This document shows positions 1 to 8,001 of a stretch of 64,000 nucleotides of DNA, one piece after another. The notes beneath the pieces were generated by a model that saw nothing but the letters and a program-made list of their open reading frames with translations, was not told the DNA's origin and ran no database searches. The DNA is taken from positions 3,326,501 through 3,390,500 of the forward strand of contig NZ_CP020772.1 of assembly GCF_002097535.1 (NCBI RefSeq), read 5' to 3'. This DNA is from Halobacillus mangrovi (GTDB lineage Bacteria > Bacillota > Bacilli > Bacillales > Halobacillaceae). The position numbers and the translations under genes were made by a program. The first letter of the stretch is position 1. Each line of letters opens with the position of its first letter.

Positions 1-178
1 ACAGCTCTTGATCATCCGTCGAATTCGGATACGTATTATCTTTGGAGATATTCAAGACGTGGCTCGGAATCCCTTCCTCCTTTTTGCCGCTTTCCTTTTC
101 GTCTGCGGCTATGGAAGTTCCACTCAATAGTGTATATAACCCAATAAGTATGATTAGTCCTAACCATTTCGGTTTCAC
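1..178 (-). CDS. Secreted protein, N-terminal part only (cut by window edge)
   Basis: The reading frame opens with GTG at 178 and runs off the window start, so only 59 codons are visible. The first 25 residues form a typical signal peptide: a short positive start (MKPKW), a hydrophobic core (LGLIILIGLYTLL) and a small-residue stretch (SGTSIAA) before a charged segment (DEKESGKKEEG). The protein is therefore probably exported. A purine-rich AAAGGGTGG lies upstream of the GTG. The visible part is too short to name a family. The neighbouring gene on the same strand begins more than 60 bp upstream, so the two could share a transcript. Confidence 0.55.
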   Translation of the reverse strand, partial: MKPKWLGLIILIGLYTLLSGTSIAADEKESGKKEEGIPSHVLNISKDNTYPNSTDDQEL

Positions 179-238
179 AGCATGGACCACCCTTTCGTTT
201 TTTCTTATTCTGTGAAAGATGGTCCCTCCCTATTCAAA

Positions 239-850
239 TCAAGAGAGCATTTTGTCCATAACACGTCTAGCTTTGGGGTCAAAAAATTGGATCGCTGGCC
301 CGATACAAAGCAAAATAACCAGTGTCCCTAAACCGATAGGACCACCTAAAGCTAAAGCTAGAACAAGGGCGAAAACTTCTGTTAACGTCTTGGCGGTGGT
401 TAAACTAAATCCAAACCTTTTTTGCAGGGCAACCATGAACCCATCGATCGGATTTAAGGAGAATTTCGGCTGTAAGTAAAGCGACACACCGAAGGCAATG
501 ATGATGATGCCGCCCAATAATACAAGGAGCTGTTTCCAAAACATATTTACCACAAACGAATCAAAAACTGTAAGCAGCCAAAAATCAATCATTTTACCGA
601 CAATAAGAATTGTAAAGACCGCTAAAAGATCAGGGCGTTCTTTTGCAATCAAAGCGTTGGTCACAATAAGAATCGCCCCAATAATGATTACCCAGTTTCC
701 TATTGTTAAACCCACTGTCTCTGTTAAACCGACGTTCATTGCGTCCCATGCTCCGGCTCCTAAATCGGCTTTGATCGTCAAGGTGATACCAAGAGCAATC
801 GTAATCAGCCCTGCTATGTAGAAAAACGCTTTAATACTGTAGTTCTTCAT
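239..850 (-). CDS. YczE/YyaS/YitT-type membrane protein
   Basis: This is a 203-residue integral membrane protein with five or six hydrophobic segments. It has the family hallmarks GAGAWDAMNVGL after the first membrane segment and LNPIDGFMVAL in the second half, which form an internal near-duplication typical of the YczE/YitT group. The function of the family is not established; a transport role is suspected. I chose the ATG at 850 because AGAGGG lies 11 bases upstream; an in-frame start nine codons earlier lacks a site. It ends about 60 bp before the secreted-protein fragment, which may be co-transcribed. Confidence 0.75.
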   Translation of the reverse strand: MKNYSIKAFFYIAGLITIALGITLTIKADLGAGAWDAMNVGLTETVGLTIGNWVIIIGAILIVTNALIAKERPDLLAVFTILIVGKMIDFWLLTVFDSFVVNMFWKQLLVLLGGIIIIAFGVSLYLQPKFSLNPIDGFMVALQKRFGFSLTTAKTLTEVFALVLALALGGPIGLGTLVILLCIGPAIQFFDPKARRVMDKMLS

Positions 851-950
851 GTTTCTATACCCTCTTTCTTGTGCCAACTAATAAAAGATTTTATTGATAT
901 TCATTTGCTAAATTGCAGTTATATTTAATGAAAAAAAGTTTTATCCATAA

Positions 951-986
951 AAAAAGAGCGCTTATCCAAATTCAGGATAAGGCTCT
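951..986 (-). terminator. Intrinsic terminator after the OsmC gene
   Basis: On the minus strand a stem made by AGAGCCTTATCC and its near-complement closes a 7-base loop and is followed by a run of Ts. It starts just after the OsmC stop. Confidence 0.8.
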
Positions 987-993
987 CTTCATT

Positions 994-1386
994 TTACTTA
1001 GAAAGCTCGATACACTCAAGTGTTTCTTCAACTTCAATACTATTTTGAACCGATTGAACCATTGAACAATTATTTCTGGATACATCTAGATTTTTCAAGA
1101 GCTTGTCTTGATTCAAGTGGTAGCCTTTGATGACATAGTGTAAATGAACTTTTTCGATTCGGTTGGCCTCATCAGCGTTACGCTTTACGTCTGCTGAAAT
1201 TTTAATATCTTCATAGTCCACACGCTGTTTATCCAGGATCTTGCGAAATACACCGATGCTGCAGCCAGCGATGGAAGCAACCATCAATTGATAGGGGCGG
1301 AAGCCGAATGTCTCGTCGCCTGAGATGTTCAATTGTCCATATTCAAATGAAGTACGGACACCGTTGTCTTTTAAATAAAAATCCAT
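994..1386 (-). CDS. OsmC family peroxidase-like protein
   Basis: This 130-residue protein has the OsmC/Ohr-type fold signature. A cysteine sits in SIAGCSIGVF (Cys42) and a second in RNNCSMVQSV (Cys107), the two positions used by OsmC-family thiol peroxidases to reduce organic hydroperoxides. The central helix with the pattern PYQLMVASIAGC is typical. Length matches the YhfA-like small OsmC branch. The gene stands alone between its own terminator and the divergent MFS gene. The exact substrate cannot be read from the sequence. Confidence 0.85.
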   Translation of the reverse strand: MDFYLKDNGVRTSFEYGQLNISGDETFGFRPYQLMVASIAGCSIGVFRKILDKQRVDYEDIKISADVKRNADEANRIEKVHLHYVIKGYHLNQDKLLKNLDVSRNNCSMVQSVQNSIEVEETLECIELSK

Positions 1387-1536
1387 TTCTATCCACTCCT
1401 TTTAAATAAGCCGGGCCTTTAGTTATATAATAACCGTTTTCGAAAGGGAAATAACCTGCACTGCGAAAGACTTGCCACGTTTCTTCCTATTGTTTACGAT
1501 AATGAAGGTGAATTCAACAGGAAGGGGGGAAGATTT

Positions 1537-2702
1537 ATCGTCTCCTCACACACACGATTTTGGATATTAATTGGACTCGTCACGATTTCAGGATTTTCAC
1601 AGGGAATGCTTCTCCCATTAATTGCTGTCATCCTTGAACAGAATGGCATTTCATCATCCATTAATGGATTACATGCCACCGGCCTTTACATAGGGATATT
1701 GATTTCTTCACCATTTATGGAAAGACCCCTTCAGAAATATGGCTATAAGCCCGTCATTATGGTTGGAGGGGCATTAGTCTTTGTATCGTTACTGCTATTC
1801 CCTTTTTGGCAGGCACTCTGGTTTTGGTTCATCTTACGAGTCACCATAGGAATTGGAGATCAAATCCTCCACTTTGGAACTCAAACATGGATTACCGCTA
1901 CGTCGGCTGAGCATTCGCGAGGAAAAAGCATTGCTTACTACGGACTTTTTTTCAGCCTCGGATTTACAGCTGGTCCGCTAATGACGAATTTGCTGGAGTG
2001 GAGTCTCTATGCTCCATTCTTAATCTCTTAAGTATGCTTGTCTGGCTCTTCATGATTTGGGTCAGAAATGACTCTCCCGCGAAAGACCTTACCACAGCTT
2101 ATGGAACAAGTTCAATAAAAAGGTTTGCAAAAGCAATCAAGAAAGGCTGGGTCGCTTTTCTTCCGCCATTAGCATACGGGTTCTTAGAAGCTACGCTGCA
2201 CGGGATCTTTCCTGTATATGGGCTTAGAATCGGCCACGATGTAAACATGTTATCACTAATTATTCCTTGTTTTGCTTTCGCAAGTTTATTTTCTCAAATC
2301 CCTCTTGGTGCTTTAAGTGACCGTGTTGGCCGAAAAAAAGTGATTGTAACTGTCGTCGTAGGTGGCATCCTTTCGTTTTTGGCTTCAGCGTTATTTGAGG
2401 ATTCAGTGCTAATGCTATTCATTACATTTGCACTTGCAGGCCTGTTCGTAGGTTCGCTGTTTTCCTTAGGCATTTCCTATATGACCGACTTGCTGCCTAA
2501 AGAGCTGCTTCCTGCAGGCAATATTCTATGCGGTATGTCTTTTAGCATCGGGAGTATACTGGGGCCATTTCTCTCTGGTACGTTTCTAGACCTCGTCCCA
2601 GGACTCTCATTCTTTTATGTCATTGTCGCTTTACTTATCATCATGTTGGCATCGACTATGATTGCAAAAGGACCGCAAAAACAAACAGCTGCGAACGCAT
2701 AG
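1537..2702 (+). pseudogene. MFS transporter split by a -1 frameshift
   Basis: Two overlapping frames together encode one 12-segment major facilitator. The first frame carries about 165 residues and ends in ...WSLYAPFLIS at 2031. The second frame resumes within ...LLSMLVWLFMIWVRND and continues to 2702, including the diagnostic loop GALSDRVGRKK. Joining them restores a continuous protein of about 388 residues, so one base appears to be missing near 2010-2035. The beginning is also unclear: homology-like sequence (SSHTRFWILIGLVTISGFSQG) starts right after the strong GAAGGGGGGAAG site, but no ATG, GTG or TTG is in frame there, and the first ATG is at 1606 inside the first membrane helix. Either the gene is dead or the sequence has an error. 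The substrate is unknown; drug or sugar efflux is typical of this subgroup. Confidence 0.7.
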
Positions 2703-2720
2703 GTTCGCAGCTGTCTTTTT
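2685..2720. terminator. Bidirectional terminator between MFS and zinc-binding protein genes
   Basis: A 12-bp perfect stem (ACAGCTGCGAAC and its complement) overlaps the MFS stop codon and is followed by Ts on the plus strand. It lies between two convergent genes and may serve both. Confidence 0.8.
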
Positions 2721-3723
2721 ATTCGGATAAAGCTTCACTTAATACCTCTAAATTCTCTCGCATTAAAGTAAAGTAACCCTCTTTATTTTTTATATCTTCC
2801 TCAGTCAGCACAGACAGATTATGCACACGAAGCGCTTCTGCGCCTATTTCTTTTTGAACAACTTTAGAGACTTTAGGCGTCACATTCTGCTCGAATAGCA
2901 CATGACTAATCTCATGCTCTTCCGCTTTTTTAATAATTTCCTCCAACTCTTTTTGAGAAGGCTCGCTTGTAGCGCTTAAGCCTGAGATTGGCACTTGCTC
3001 AATTCCATAGGCTTGCTCCCAGTACCCATAAGCAGCATGGGAAACGATAATTTTGCTCTTAGGCTTACTTTCCAGCTGTTTGTGAAATTCTTCATCGAGT
3101 GTCTCTAGCTTCTTCTTGAGCTGCTCGAAATTTTTGTTAAATTGTTCTTTTTGTTCTGGTTTCAACTCAACCAGCTGATCTTTAATATTTTCTGCTAATT
3201 GAACCGAACGAATAGGATCGAGCCAAATGTGAGGATCTTGTTCGCCGTGGTTATGGCCTTCGTGATCCTCCTCTTTGGCTTCTCCTTCATGATGTTCTTG
3301 TTCTTCACCAGCGTGTTCTTCTCCTGAGTGCTCATGAACATGTTCTTCTAATTGTATTCCTTGTGAAGCTTCAAGGATTGCGACTCCTTCAGGCTGGATC
3401 GCTTCTGAAATGGTTTCTGCATACCCTTCAAGTCCAGCACCACTATAAATAAAAGCATCCGCATCAGCCATCTTCACCATCTCTTTTGTCGTTGGCTCAT
3501 AAGTGTGAGGGTCTGACCCTGGCGGTAAAATCGAGTCTACTTCTACAGCATCCCCTGCGATTTGCTCCGTAAAATATTTAAGTGGGTAAACTGTTGTGTG
3601 GATCTTCAATTGATGATCATTTCCTGAGGATGCGTCTCCCTCTTGACTCGTTTGTTCACTTCCACATGCTGTCAGTATTGATGTAATTAAGAATATCGAT
3701 ATCAATGCTATATACTTTTTCAT
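2719..3723 (-). CDS. znuA: Zinc ABC transporter substrate-binding lipoprotein
   Basis: This 334-residue protein is a cluster A-I metal-binding lipoprotein (ZnuA/AdcA/YcdH type) that captures Zn(II) outside the membrane and hands it to ZnuB/ZnuC. The lipobox LTAC places the modified cysteine at residue 20. After the first metal ligand (about His72 in PPGSDPHTYEP) there is a long His/Glu loop, roughly residues 127-165, with HVHEHSGEEH and HEGHNHGEQDPH, the zinc-scavenging loop of true zinc binders. It is transcribed separately from znuCB-zur, which lies just upstream on the same strand. Two Zur-type palindromes sit in its promoter region, implying induction by zinc starvation. Confidence 0.92.
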   Translation of the reverse strand: MKKYIALISIFLITSILTACGSEQTSQEGDASSGNDHQLKIHTTVYPLKYFTEQIAGDAVEVDSILPPGSDPHTYEPTTKEMVKMADADAFIYSGAGLEGYAETISEAIQPEGVAILEASQGIQLEEHVHEHSGEEHAGEEQEHHEGEAKEEDHEGHNHGEQDPHIWLDPIRSVQLAENIKDQLVELKPEQKEQFNKNFEQLKKKLETLDEEFHKQLESKPKSKIIVSHAAYGYWEQAYGIEQVPISGLSATSEPSQKELEEIIKKAEEHEISHVLFEQNVTPKVSKVVQKEIGAEALRVHNLSVLTEEDIKNKEGYFTLMRENLEVLSEALSE

Positions 3724-3754
3724 ACTGTCCCTCCCTATCCTTAAGGATTATAGC

Positions 3755-3765
3755 GTAATGATTAC
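3755..3765. promoter_or_regulatory. Zur box 1 before the zinc-binding protein gene
   Basis: The perfect inverted core GTAATGATTAC matches the core of the Bacillus Zur operator (GTAATnATTAC). It lies about 32 bp upstream of the znuA start, overlapping the likely promoter. Confidence 0.75.
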
Positions 3766-3777
3766 TAACTGTAAACA

Positions 3778-3788
3778 GTAATCATTAC
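3778..3788. promoter_or_regulatory. Zur box 2 before the zinc-binding protein gene
   Basis: A second perfect core, GTAATCATTAC, starts 23 bp after the first, about two helical turns, suggesting paired Zur dimers. Confidence 0.72.
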
Positions 3789-3800
3789 TTTTTGTTTTTT

Positions 3801-3834
3801 TCAAAAAGAGGAGCCTGCGTATCCGCACACAGGC
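3801..3834 (-). terminator. Terminator after zur
   Basis: On the minus strand GCCTG pairs with CAGGC around an inner GCG/CGC stem, followed by a T-rich stretch. It directly follows the zur stop. Confidence 0.5.
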
Positions 3835-3835
3835 C

Positions 3836-4246
3836 TTAATGACATTCCGGACATTTTCCGTAAATCTCAAATTTATGATTTTCTATATCATATCCATTCA
3901 AGTTCTCACTGATGCTATCCATTGGACAAAACTGAATGGATTTTGTTTTTCCGCAAGCGGTGCAAATAAAGTGGTGATGGTGACCATGCGTATCACAGCC
4001 TAAGCGAAAGTGCTTTTCCCCACCTAATTCAGTTGCTTCTAAAATTTCTTCATCTGTTAATAGATACAAATTGCGATAAATCGTATCGTAACTGACTCCA
4101 GGAAAATCTTCCTGAATCGCCTTGATGATATCTTTTGCGGGAATGTATTGATCCTGTTTTATAAAAATATCCAATATACTTTCTCTTTGCTTCGTTCTCT
4201 TATAACCTTTTTCCTTTAATTTTTGTAAAGCTGTCTCAACGTTCAT
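3836..4246 (-). CDS. zur: Zinc-responsive Fur-family repressor
   Basis: This 136-residue Fur-family protein has an N-terminal winged helix (recognition part near GVSYDTIYRNLYLL, residues 50-63). The C-terminal metal domain has His-rich DTHGHHHHF (85-93), CTAC (95-98) and CPEC (132-135); the two CxxC pairs form the structural zinc site. Identity as Zur rather than Fur or PerR comes from context: it is the last gene of the znuC-znuB operon, overlapping znuB by four bases (ATGA), and Zur boxes precede both zinc-uptake units. It should repress them when zinc is plentiful, and so regulates itself. Confidence 0.88.
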   Translation of the reverse strand: MNVETALQKLKEKGYKRTKQRESILDIFIKQDQYIPAKDIIKAIQEDFPGVSYDTIYRNLYLLTDEEILEATELGGEKHFRLGCDTHGHHHHFICTACGKTKSIQFCPMDSISENLNGYDIENHKFEIYGKCPECH

Positions 4247-5100
4247 CCTACCTCACCCTTTATCCATTGTTGAGTTCTGACTTTTTTGTACAAAATCGAC
4301 ATTAGCAATATGACTACCGCTGTCATGACAATGGTACCGCCTGGAGGTACACTTAAATGATAAGCAGAGAACAACCCTAGGATTACAGAAGTTTCACCAA
4401 AAGCAATCGAGAGTCCAATTGTCTGCTTGAAACTTCTGGATATACGCAATGCTGAAGCCACAGGAAGCGTCATTAATGCAGAGACGAGCAAAATACCAAC
4501 GACTTGCATAGATGATGCAATGACAAGTGCGACCATGACAATAAACAAGAGGTGTATCCATCGGCCATTAACTCCTGAAATCGAAGCATGTTCTTCATCA
4601 AACGAAAGTACAAACAACTCTTTATAAAAGATAATAACAATGGCTACTACCATTATTGTAATAAAAAACACCGTCCACATACTCGAGCGGTCAACAGCTG
4701 TGACACTTCCGAATAAATAACTGAATAAATCCGTGTTAAATCCATCAGCAAGAGAAATGAGGATGACACCAAGCCCAATCCCGCCTGAAAGAATAATCGG
4801 GATCGCCAATTCTTCATAGTGCTTATAAACCTTTCTCAACCGCTCAATTAAAACCGCACCTATGACAGAAAAGACCATTCCCATATAAACAGGATTCCAA
4901 TCATTGATACCAGAAACTTTCTTTTCTAATAGTAAACTTGCTGCAATACCCGTTAAAGTGATGTGGGATAGAGCATCCGCAATCAACGAAAGCCTCCTGA
5001 CCACAATGAATACTCCAAGTAACGGTGCGACAATCCCTATGAGCAACCCTGTAACGGCTGCATTCTGTAAAAATTCAAACTGAATAAAACTCTCAATCAT
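4243..5100 (-). CDS. znuB: Zinc ABC transporter permease
   Basis: This 285-residue membrane protein belongs to the ABC-3 family (ZnuB/AdcB/YceA type), with about eight hydrophobic helices. The coupling-loop region VVRRLSLIADALSHITLTGIA near the N terminus is characteristic and docks the ATPase. It forms the membrane channel for Zn(II) supplied by the lipoprotein encoded downstream. It overlaps znuC by eight bases and zur by four bases, so the three are translated from one message. Confidence 0.9.
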   Translation of the reverse strand: MIESFIQFEFLQNAAVTGLLIGIVAPLLGVFIVVRRLSLIADALSHITLTGIAASLLLEKKVSGINDWNPVYMGMVFSVIGAVLIERLRKVYKHYEELAIPIILSGGIGLGVILISLADGFNTDLFSYLFGSVTAVDRSSMWTVFFITIMVVAIVIIFYKELFVLSFDEEHASISGVNGRWIHLLFIVMVALVIASSMQVVGILLVSALMTLPVASALRISRSFKQTIGLSIAFGETSVILGLFSAYHLSVPPGGTIVMTAVVILLMSILYKKVRTQQWIKGEVG

Positions 5101-5878
5101 GCGGATTCACCCCGTGATGCTCGTGATTATGCGTGAGCTGGTGTACAGAATGCCCATACAACCGGTTTAAATCCTGCTCACTGAATTCCTCGTACTCCTC
5201 TGACGCCCCGTGGAAATGGACCGTTTTATTCATGCACACCACATGAGTCGCATGTTCGGTAATCGTTCCAATATCATGGGTAACCATTAGTAATGTGATG
5301 CCTTCTTCTTTATTCAAGCGCCCCAATAAGTTATAGAATTCTGTCACATGTTCGGCATCTACACCCACAGTTGGTTCATCAAGAATAAGTAGTGAAGGAT
5401 CACTGACAAGCGCTCTTGCAATGAATACACGCTGCTGCTGACCACCTGAAAGATCTCCGATATTTTCATTCGAAAACTGTTCCATTCCAACTGTCTTCAG
5501 CGCCTGTATCGCTTTATCTCTATGTTTGCGATTAAAAAATTTAAACATTCCAATTCGAGAAACGAGACCGCTCATCACAACCTCTAGCACTGTCGCAGGA
5601 AAGCCTGAATTAAAGCTGTTCGCTTTTTGTGAAACAAACCCGACTTCCTGCCAATTTTTAAACTGCTTGATCGACTGACCAAACAAGCGAATCGAGCCAC
5701 GTCGAGGTTTCACCAGTCCAAGCATCAGCTTAATCAGTGTTGATTTCCCTGATCCATTAGGTCCGACTAAACCCAGGAACTGACCCTCTTCAATGGTGAG
5801 GTTAACATCTTGAACGACCCATTCTCGCTCGTATTTATAAGATACGTTTTCTATTTCTACAATTCTTTGCTTACTCAT
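5093..5878 (-). CDS. znuC: Zinc ABC transporter ATP-binding protein
   Basis: This ATPase of 261 residues powers zinc import with ZnuB. Walker A is GPNGSGKST (about residues 39-47), the signature is LSGGQQQR (143-150) and Walker B is LLILDEPTVGVD. The C terminus is histidine-rich (SVHQLTHNHEHHGVNPHD), a feature also seen in metal-transport ATPases. The ATG at 5878 is preferred over an upstream in-frame start because GGAGAGGG lies six bases before it. A close match to the Zur operator sits immediately upstream of that site. Confidence 0.9.
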   Translation of the reverse strand: MSKQRIVEIENVSYKYEREWVVQDVNLTIEEGQFLGLVGPNGSGKSTLIKLMLGLVKPRRGSIRLFGQSIKQFKNWQEVGFVSQKANSFNSGFPATVLEVVMSGLVSRIGMFKFFNRKHRDKAIQALKTVGMEQFSNENIGDLSGGQQQRVFIARALVSDPSLLILDEPTVGVDAEHVTEFYNLLGRLNKEEGITLLMVTHDIGTITEHATHVVCMNKTVHFHGASEEYEEFSEQDLNRLYGHSVHQLTHNHEHHGVNPHD

Positions 5879-5892
5879 GAGTATCCCTCTCC

Positions 5893-5913
5893 AAATAATA
5901 ACCATTACGATTT
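5893..5913. promoter_or_regulatory. Zur box before znuC-znuB-zur
   Basis: The minus strand reads AAATCGTAATGG then TTATTATTT, 21 bp in all. It agrees with the Bacillus Zur consensus (AAATCGTAAT-n-ATTACGATTT) completely in the left half and partly in the right half. It lies just before the ribosome binding site. Confidence 0.72.
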
Positions 5914-6050
5914 AAATTTCAAACTCTATCATAAAGGAGGATTGGTTTAGACGCAAGTATTTTCTTGGGTCTTTATGGTGTCTGCCTTTTTTCGGTAGTT
6001 GGCACCGACTAGCGAGAGTATGGTTCAAGGGACCATCTCCTTATTTGCGC

Positions 6051-6090
6051 GTACCAGGCACCACCCATTTGAACGGTACCTGACACCACC
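6051..6090. repeat. Pair of GTACC..CACCACC intergenic motifs
   Basis: GTACCAGGCACCACC (6051-6065) and GTACCTGACACCACC (6076-6090) are direct near-copies 25 bp apart, with related GGTGTCTGCC and GGCACC fragments from 5978. Similar GGTGTCAGGTACC-type motifs recur between genes in many Bacillaceae (from memory). Function is unknown. Confidence 0.5.
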
Positions 6091-6091
6091 A

Positions 6092-6123
6092 AAAAACGCC
6101 AGAGCATTGAAGCTCCAGCGCCT
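6092..6123 (-). terminator. Terminator after the amino-acid ABC operon
   Basis: On the minus strand CGCTGGAGC pairs with GCTCTGGCG (two G-U pairs), followed by six Ts; it follows the permease stop. Confidence 0.75.
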
Positions 6124-6127
6124 TCTT

Positions 6128-6820
6128 TCACAAATATTTATTATAGCGTTTCTCTAAATAATCTTGTAACGCTGAAAAGATCATAGTCAAGGGCCAATAA
6201 ACGAGTGCTGCTGTTATATACATCGTCATTGAATCGACCGTTCGGCCAGCAGCGATTTGAGCTTTGTTCAATATTTCAGGGACGGAAATCATGGCTGCCA
6301 GTGAAGTAGCTTTCAACAGGTCGAGAAAAACATTTCCTAAAGGAGGAATAGCAATTCTTGTTGCTTGAGGCATGATGATCCTCCTCACCGTCTTCCAATA
6401 GGTGAAACCTAAAGCCCTTGCGGATTCCCACTGGCCATAAGCTACACTATTCAAAGAAGCACGGTTAATCTCGGCAATGTAAGCGGCACTGTTTGTACCA
6501 AATCCGATAACCGCAGCGACCGTCGCAGGCATTTTAATTCCTACGACAGGCAAACCGAAATACAAAACGAATAGGTAAACAAGAATTGGAGTACCCCGCA
6601 TGAAAGAAATATAGAGCCGGGCCGGCCACCTTAACCAAAGTTTATCCGATCCTCTCATAAGGGCTAAAAAGAAACCTAGAATTAGACCAATCAGCATCCC
6701 AAGAACAGCAACGAATAAAGTGAGTGGGACACCTTCTAGTATAAAAGGAAGGTTTTCCCACGCACGTTCCGCGTTGAATAACTTTTCAACCTGTATGTCT
6801 CTGAATTCTATTCCAAGCAT
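6128..6820 (-). CDS. Polar amino-acid ABC transporter permease
   Basis: This 230-residue permease of the His/Glu/Gln/Arg/opine family has about five membrane helices. It carries the EAA-type loop AYGQWESARALGFTYWKTVRRIIMPQA that contacts the ATPase. It resembles the cystine/polar amino-acid permeases TcyB and YckA. The gene follows the substrate-binding lipoprotein by ten bases. No ATPase gene lies on either side, so it must use one encoded elsewhere. The substrate cannot be fixed from the sequence; cystine or another polar amino acid is most likely. Confidence 0.85.
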   Translation of the reverse strand: MLGIEFRDIQVEKLFNAERAWENLPFILEGVPLTLFVAVLGMLIGLILGFFLALMRGSDKLWLRWPARLYISFMRGTPILVYLFVLYFGLPVVGIKMPATVAAVIGFGTNSAAYIAEINRASLNSVAYGQWESARALGFTYWKTVRRIIMPQATRIAIPPLGNVFLDLLKATSLAAMISVPEILNKAQIAAGRTVDSMTMYITAALVYWPLTMIFSALQDYLEKRYNKYL

Positions 6821-6830
6821 AGCTGATCCC

Positions 6831-7712
6831 TTACAAGTCTAGTCCTTCAAGCTCACGGATATCCTCTTCAGGTTTTTTGGAGGCATCTTTGCCACCGAAG
6901 AATTCTTTAGAAAATTTAGTCAATGTGCCATCCTCACGCATTTCTTGAAGAGTAGCATCGATTTTTTCTTTCATTGTTTGAGCATCTCTTGGCATTACGA
7001 TGGCAGAATTGGTCGGATGGAACTTCAAGTCTGGGTGAAGCTGTACATCAATTTCCGGTAATGCTTTAAGAGCAAGAGATTGAAGGTAATAGTCATTGAT
7101 GATGAAGTCGGTATTTCCATTTTCTACGTCACGCAGATAAACATCATTTGTAACATTGCCGTACGTTTTCGTTTCAGCTCCGAAATGTTCAGCAATTTTG
7201 GAGAACACGGTCGTCGCTCCTCCACCGTGTGTCTTTCCTTCCAAATCTTCTAGCTTTTCAATTCCGGATAGATCTGATTCACGGACAATCATAGTTGAAT
7301 AGGAATATTTGTATGGTTCACTGAATGAAAATTGCTCCTGACGAACTTTAGTCACTTCCATGTCATTAATGACGGCATCGACACGTCCGCTATTGATGGC
7401 TGTAAGCAGCCCGTCTACACCGTATTCTTCAAATTTCAAATCAAGATCAAGACGCTTAGCTACCTCTCTCATAACCTCGACATCGTAACCTGTCAGCTTA
7501 TCCGAACCCTCTGGATAATAAGAAGCTGGGAAGAGAGTTCCGGAAGTACCAACAACGATCTCTCCTCTTTCTTTAATTTCATTCCACTTCTCGCCAGAAG
7601 CTTCTTCTGAAGTATTATTATTGGAGCTTTCCTCACTGCTGTCGCTTGATCCACAAGCCATTAGAGTAACGGAAAGAATAAGCATAAGTATAAATAAAAG
7701 TCCTTTACGCAT
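6831..7712 (-). CDS. Amino-acid ABC transporter substrate-binding lipoprotein
   Basis: This 293-residue extracellular solute-binding protein (family 3) has a lipobox LMAC with the lipid-carrying cysteine at residue 20 and a Ser/Asn-rich linker. The binding fold begins at GEIVVGTSGTLFPASYY and includes LTGYDVEVMREVAKRL and INSGRVDAVINDMEVT. It probably delivers a polar amino acid to the permease encoded directly downstream. The pattern is close to what I recall for B. subtilis YckB, but that is a tentative link. I chose ATG 7712, preceded by AAAGGTGG at eight bases, over the upstream GTG. Confidence 0.87.
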   Translation of the reverse strand: MRKGLLFILMLILSVTLMACGSSDSSEESSNNNTSEEASGEKWNEIKERGEIVVGTSGTLFPASYYPEGSDKLTGYDVEVMREVAKRLDLDLKFEEYGVDGLLTAINSGRVDAVINDMEVTKVRQEQFSFSEPYKYSYSTMIVRESDLSGIEKLEDLEGKTHGGGATTVFSKIAEHFGAETKTYGNVTNDVYLRDVENGNTDFIINDYYLQSLALKALPEIDVQLHPDLKFHPTNSAIVMPRDAQTMKEKIDATLQEMREDGTLTKFSKEFFGGKDASKKPEEDIRELEGLDL

Positions 7713-7888
7713 TTTATAATCCACCTTTCACCTCGTTGTATTCACACCTATCCAATATAGCAACTTAACACTTGTAATATCAACTGTATTGCTTCGTTTT
7801 TTTAGAGGAAATGATTAACTGCTGGCGAACTATACAAATATGACTTGACTGAGCACATTTCCATGCTATCATAATAACATATACTAAA

Positions 7889-7903
7889 TTATAATAATTT
7901 TAA
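7889..7903. promoter_or_regulatory. Upstream Per-box-like site
   Basis: TTATAATAATTTTAA matches the PerR operator TTATAATnATTATAA at 14 of 15 positions. It lies about 100 bp before the start of the P-type ATPase gene. Confidence 0.5.
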
Positions 7904-7966
7904 TTTAATTGATAATACCTTTCAAATAGACACCTAAATAAATCTTCATCATGTAAATGATTATGG

Positions 7967-7985
7967 TTATAATTATCAATTATAA
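7967..7985. promoter_or_regulatory. Per/Fur-type palindrome at the ATPase ribosome binding site
   Basis: TTATAATTATCAATTATAA is a perfect 8-3-8 inverted repeat ending just before AGGAG. Its half-sites match the PerR/Fur class. B. subtilis pfeT (zosA) is known to be controlled by PerR, which fits. Confidence 0.62.
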
Positions 7986-8001
7986 ATAGGAGTTGAGAAT
8001 A

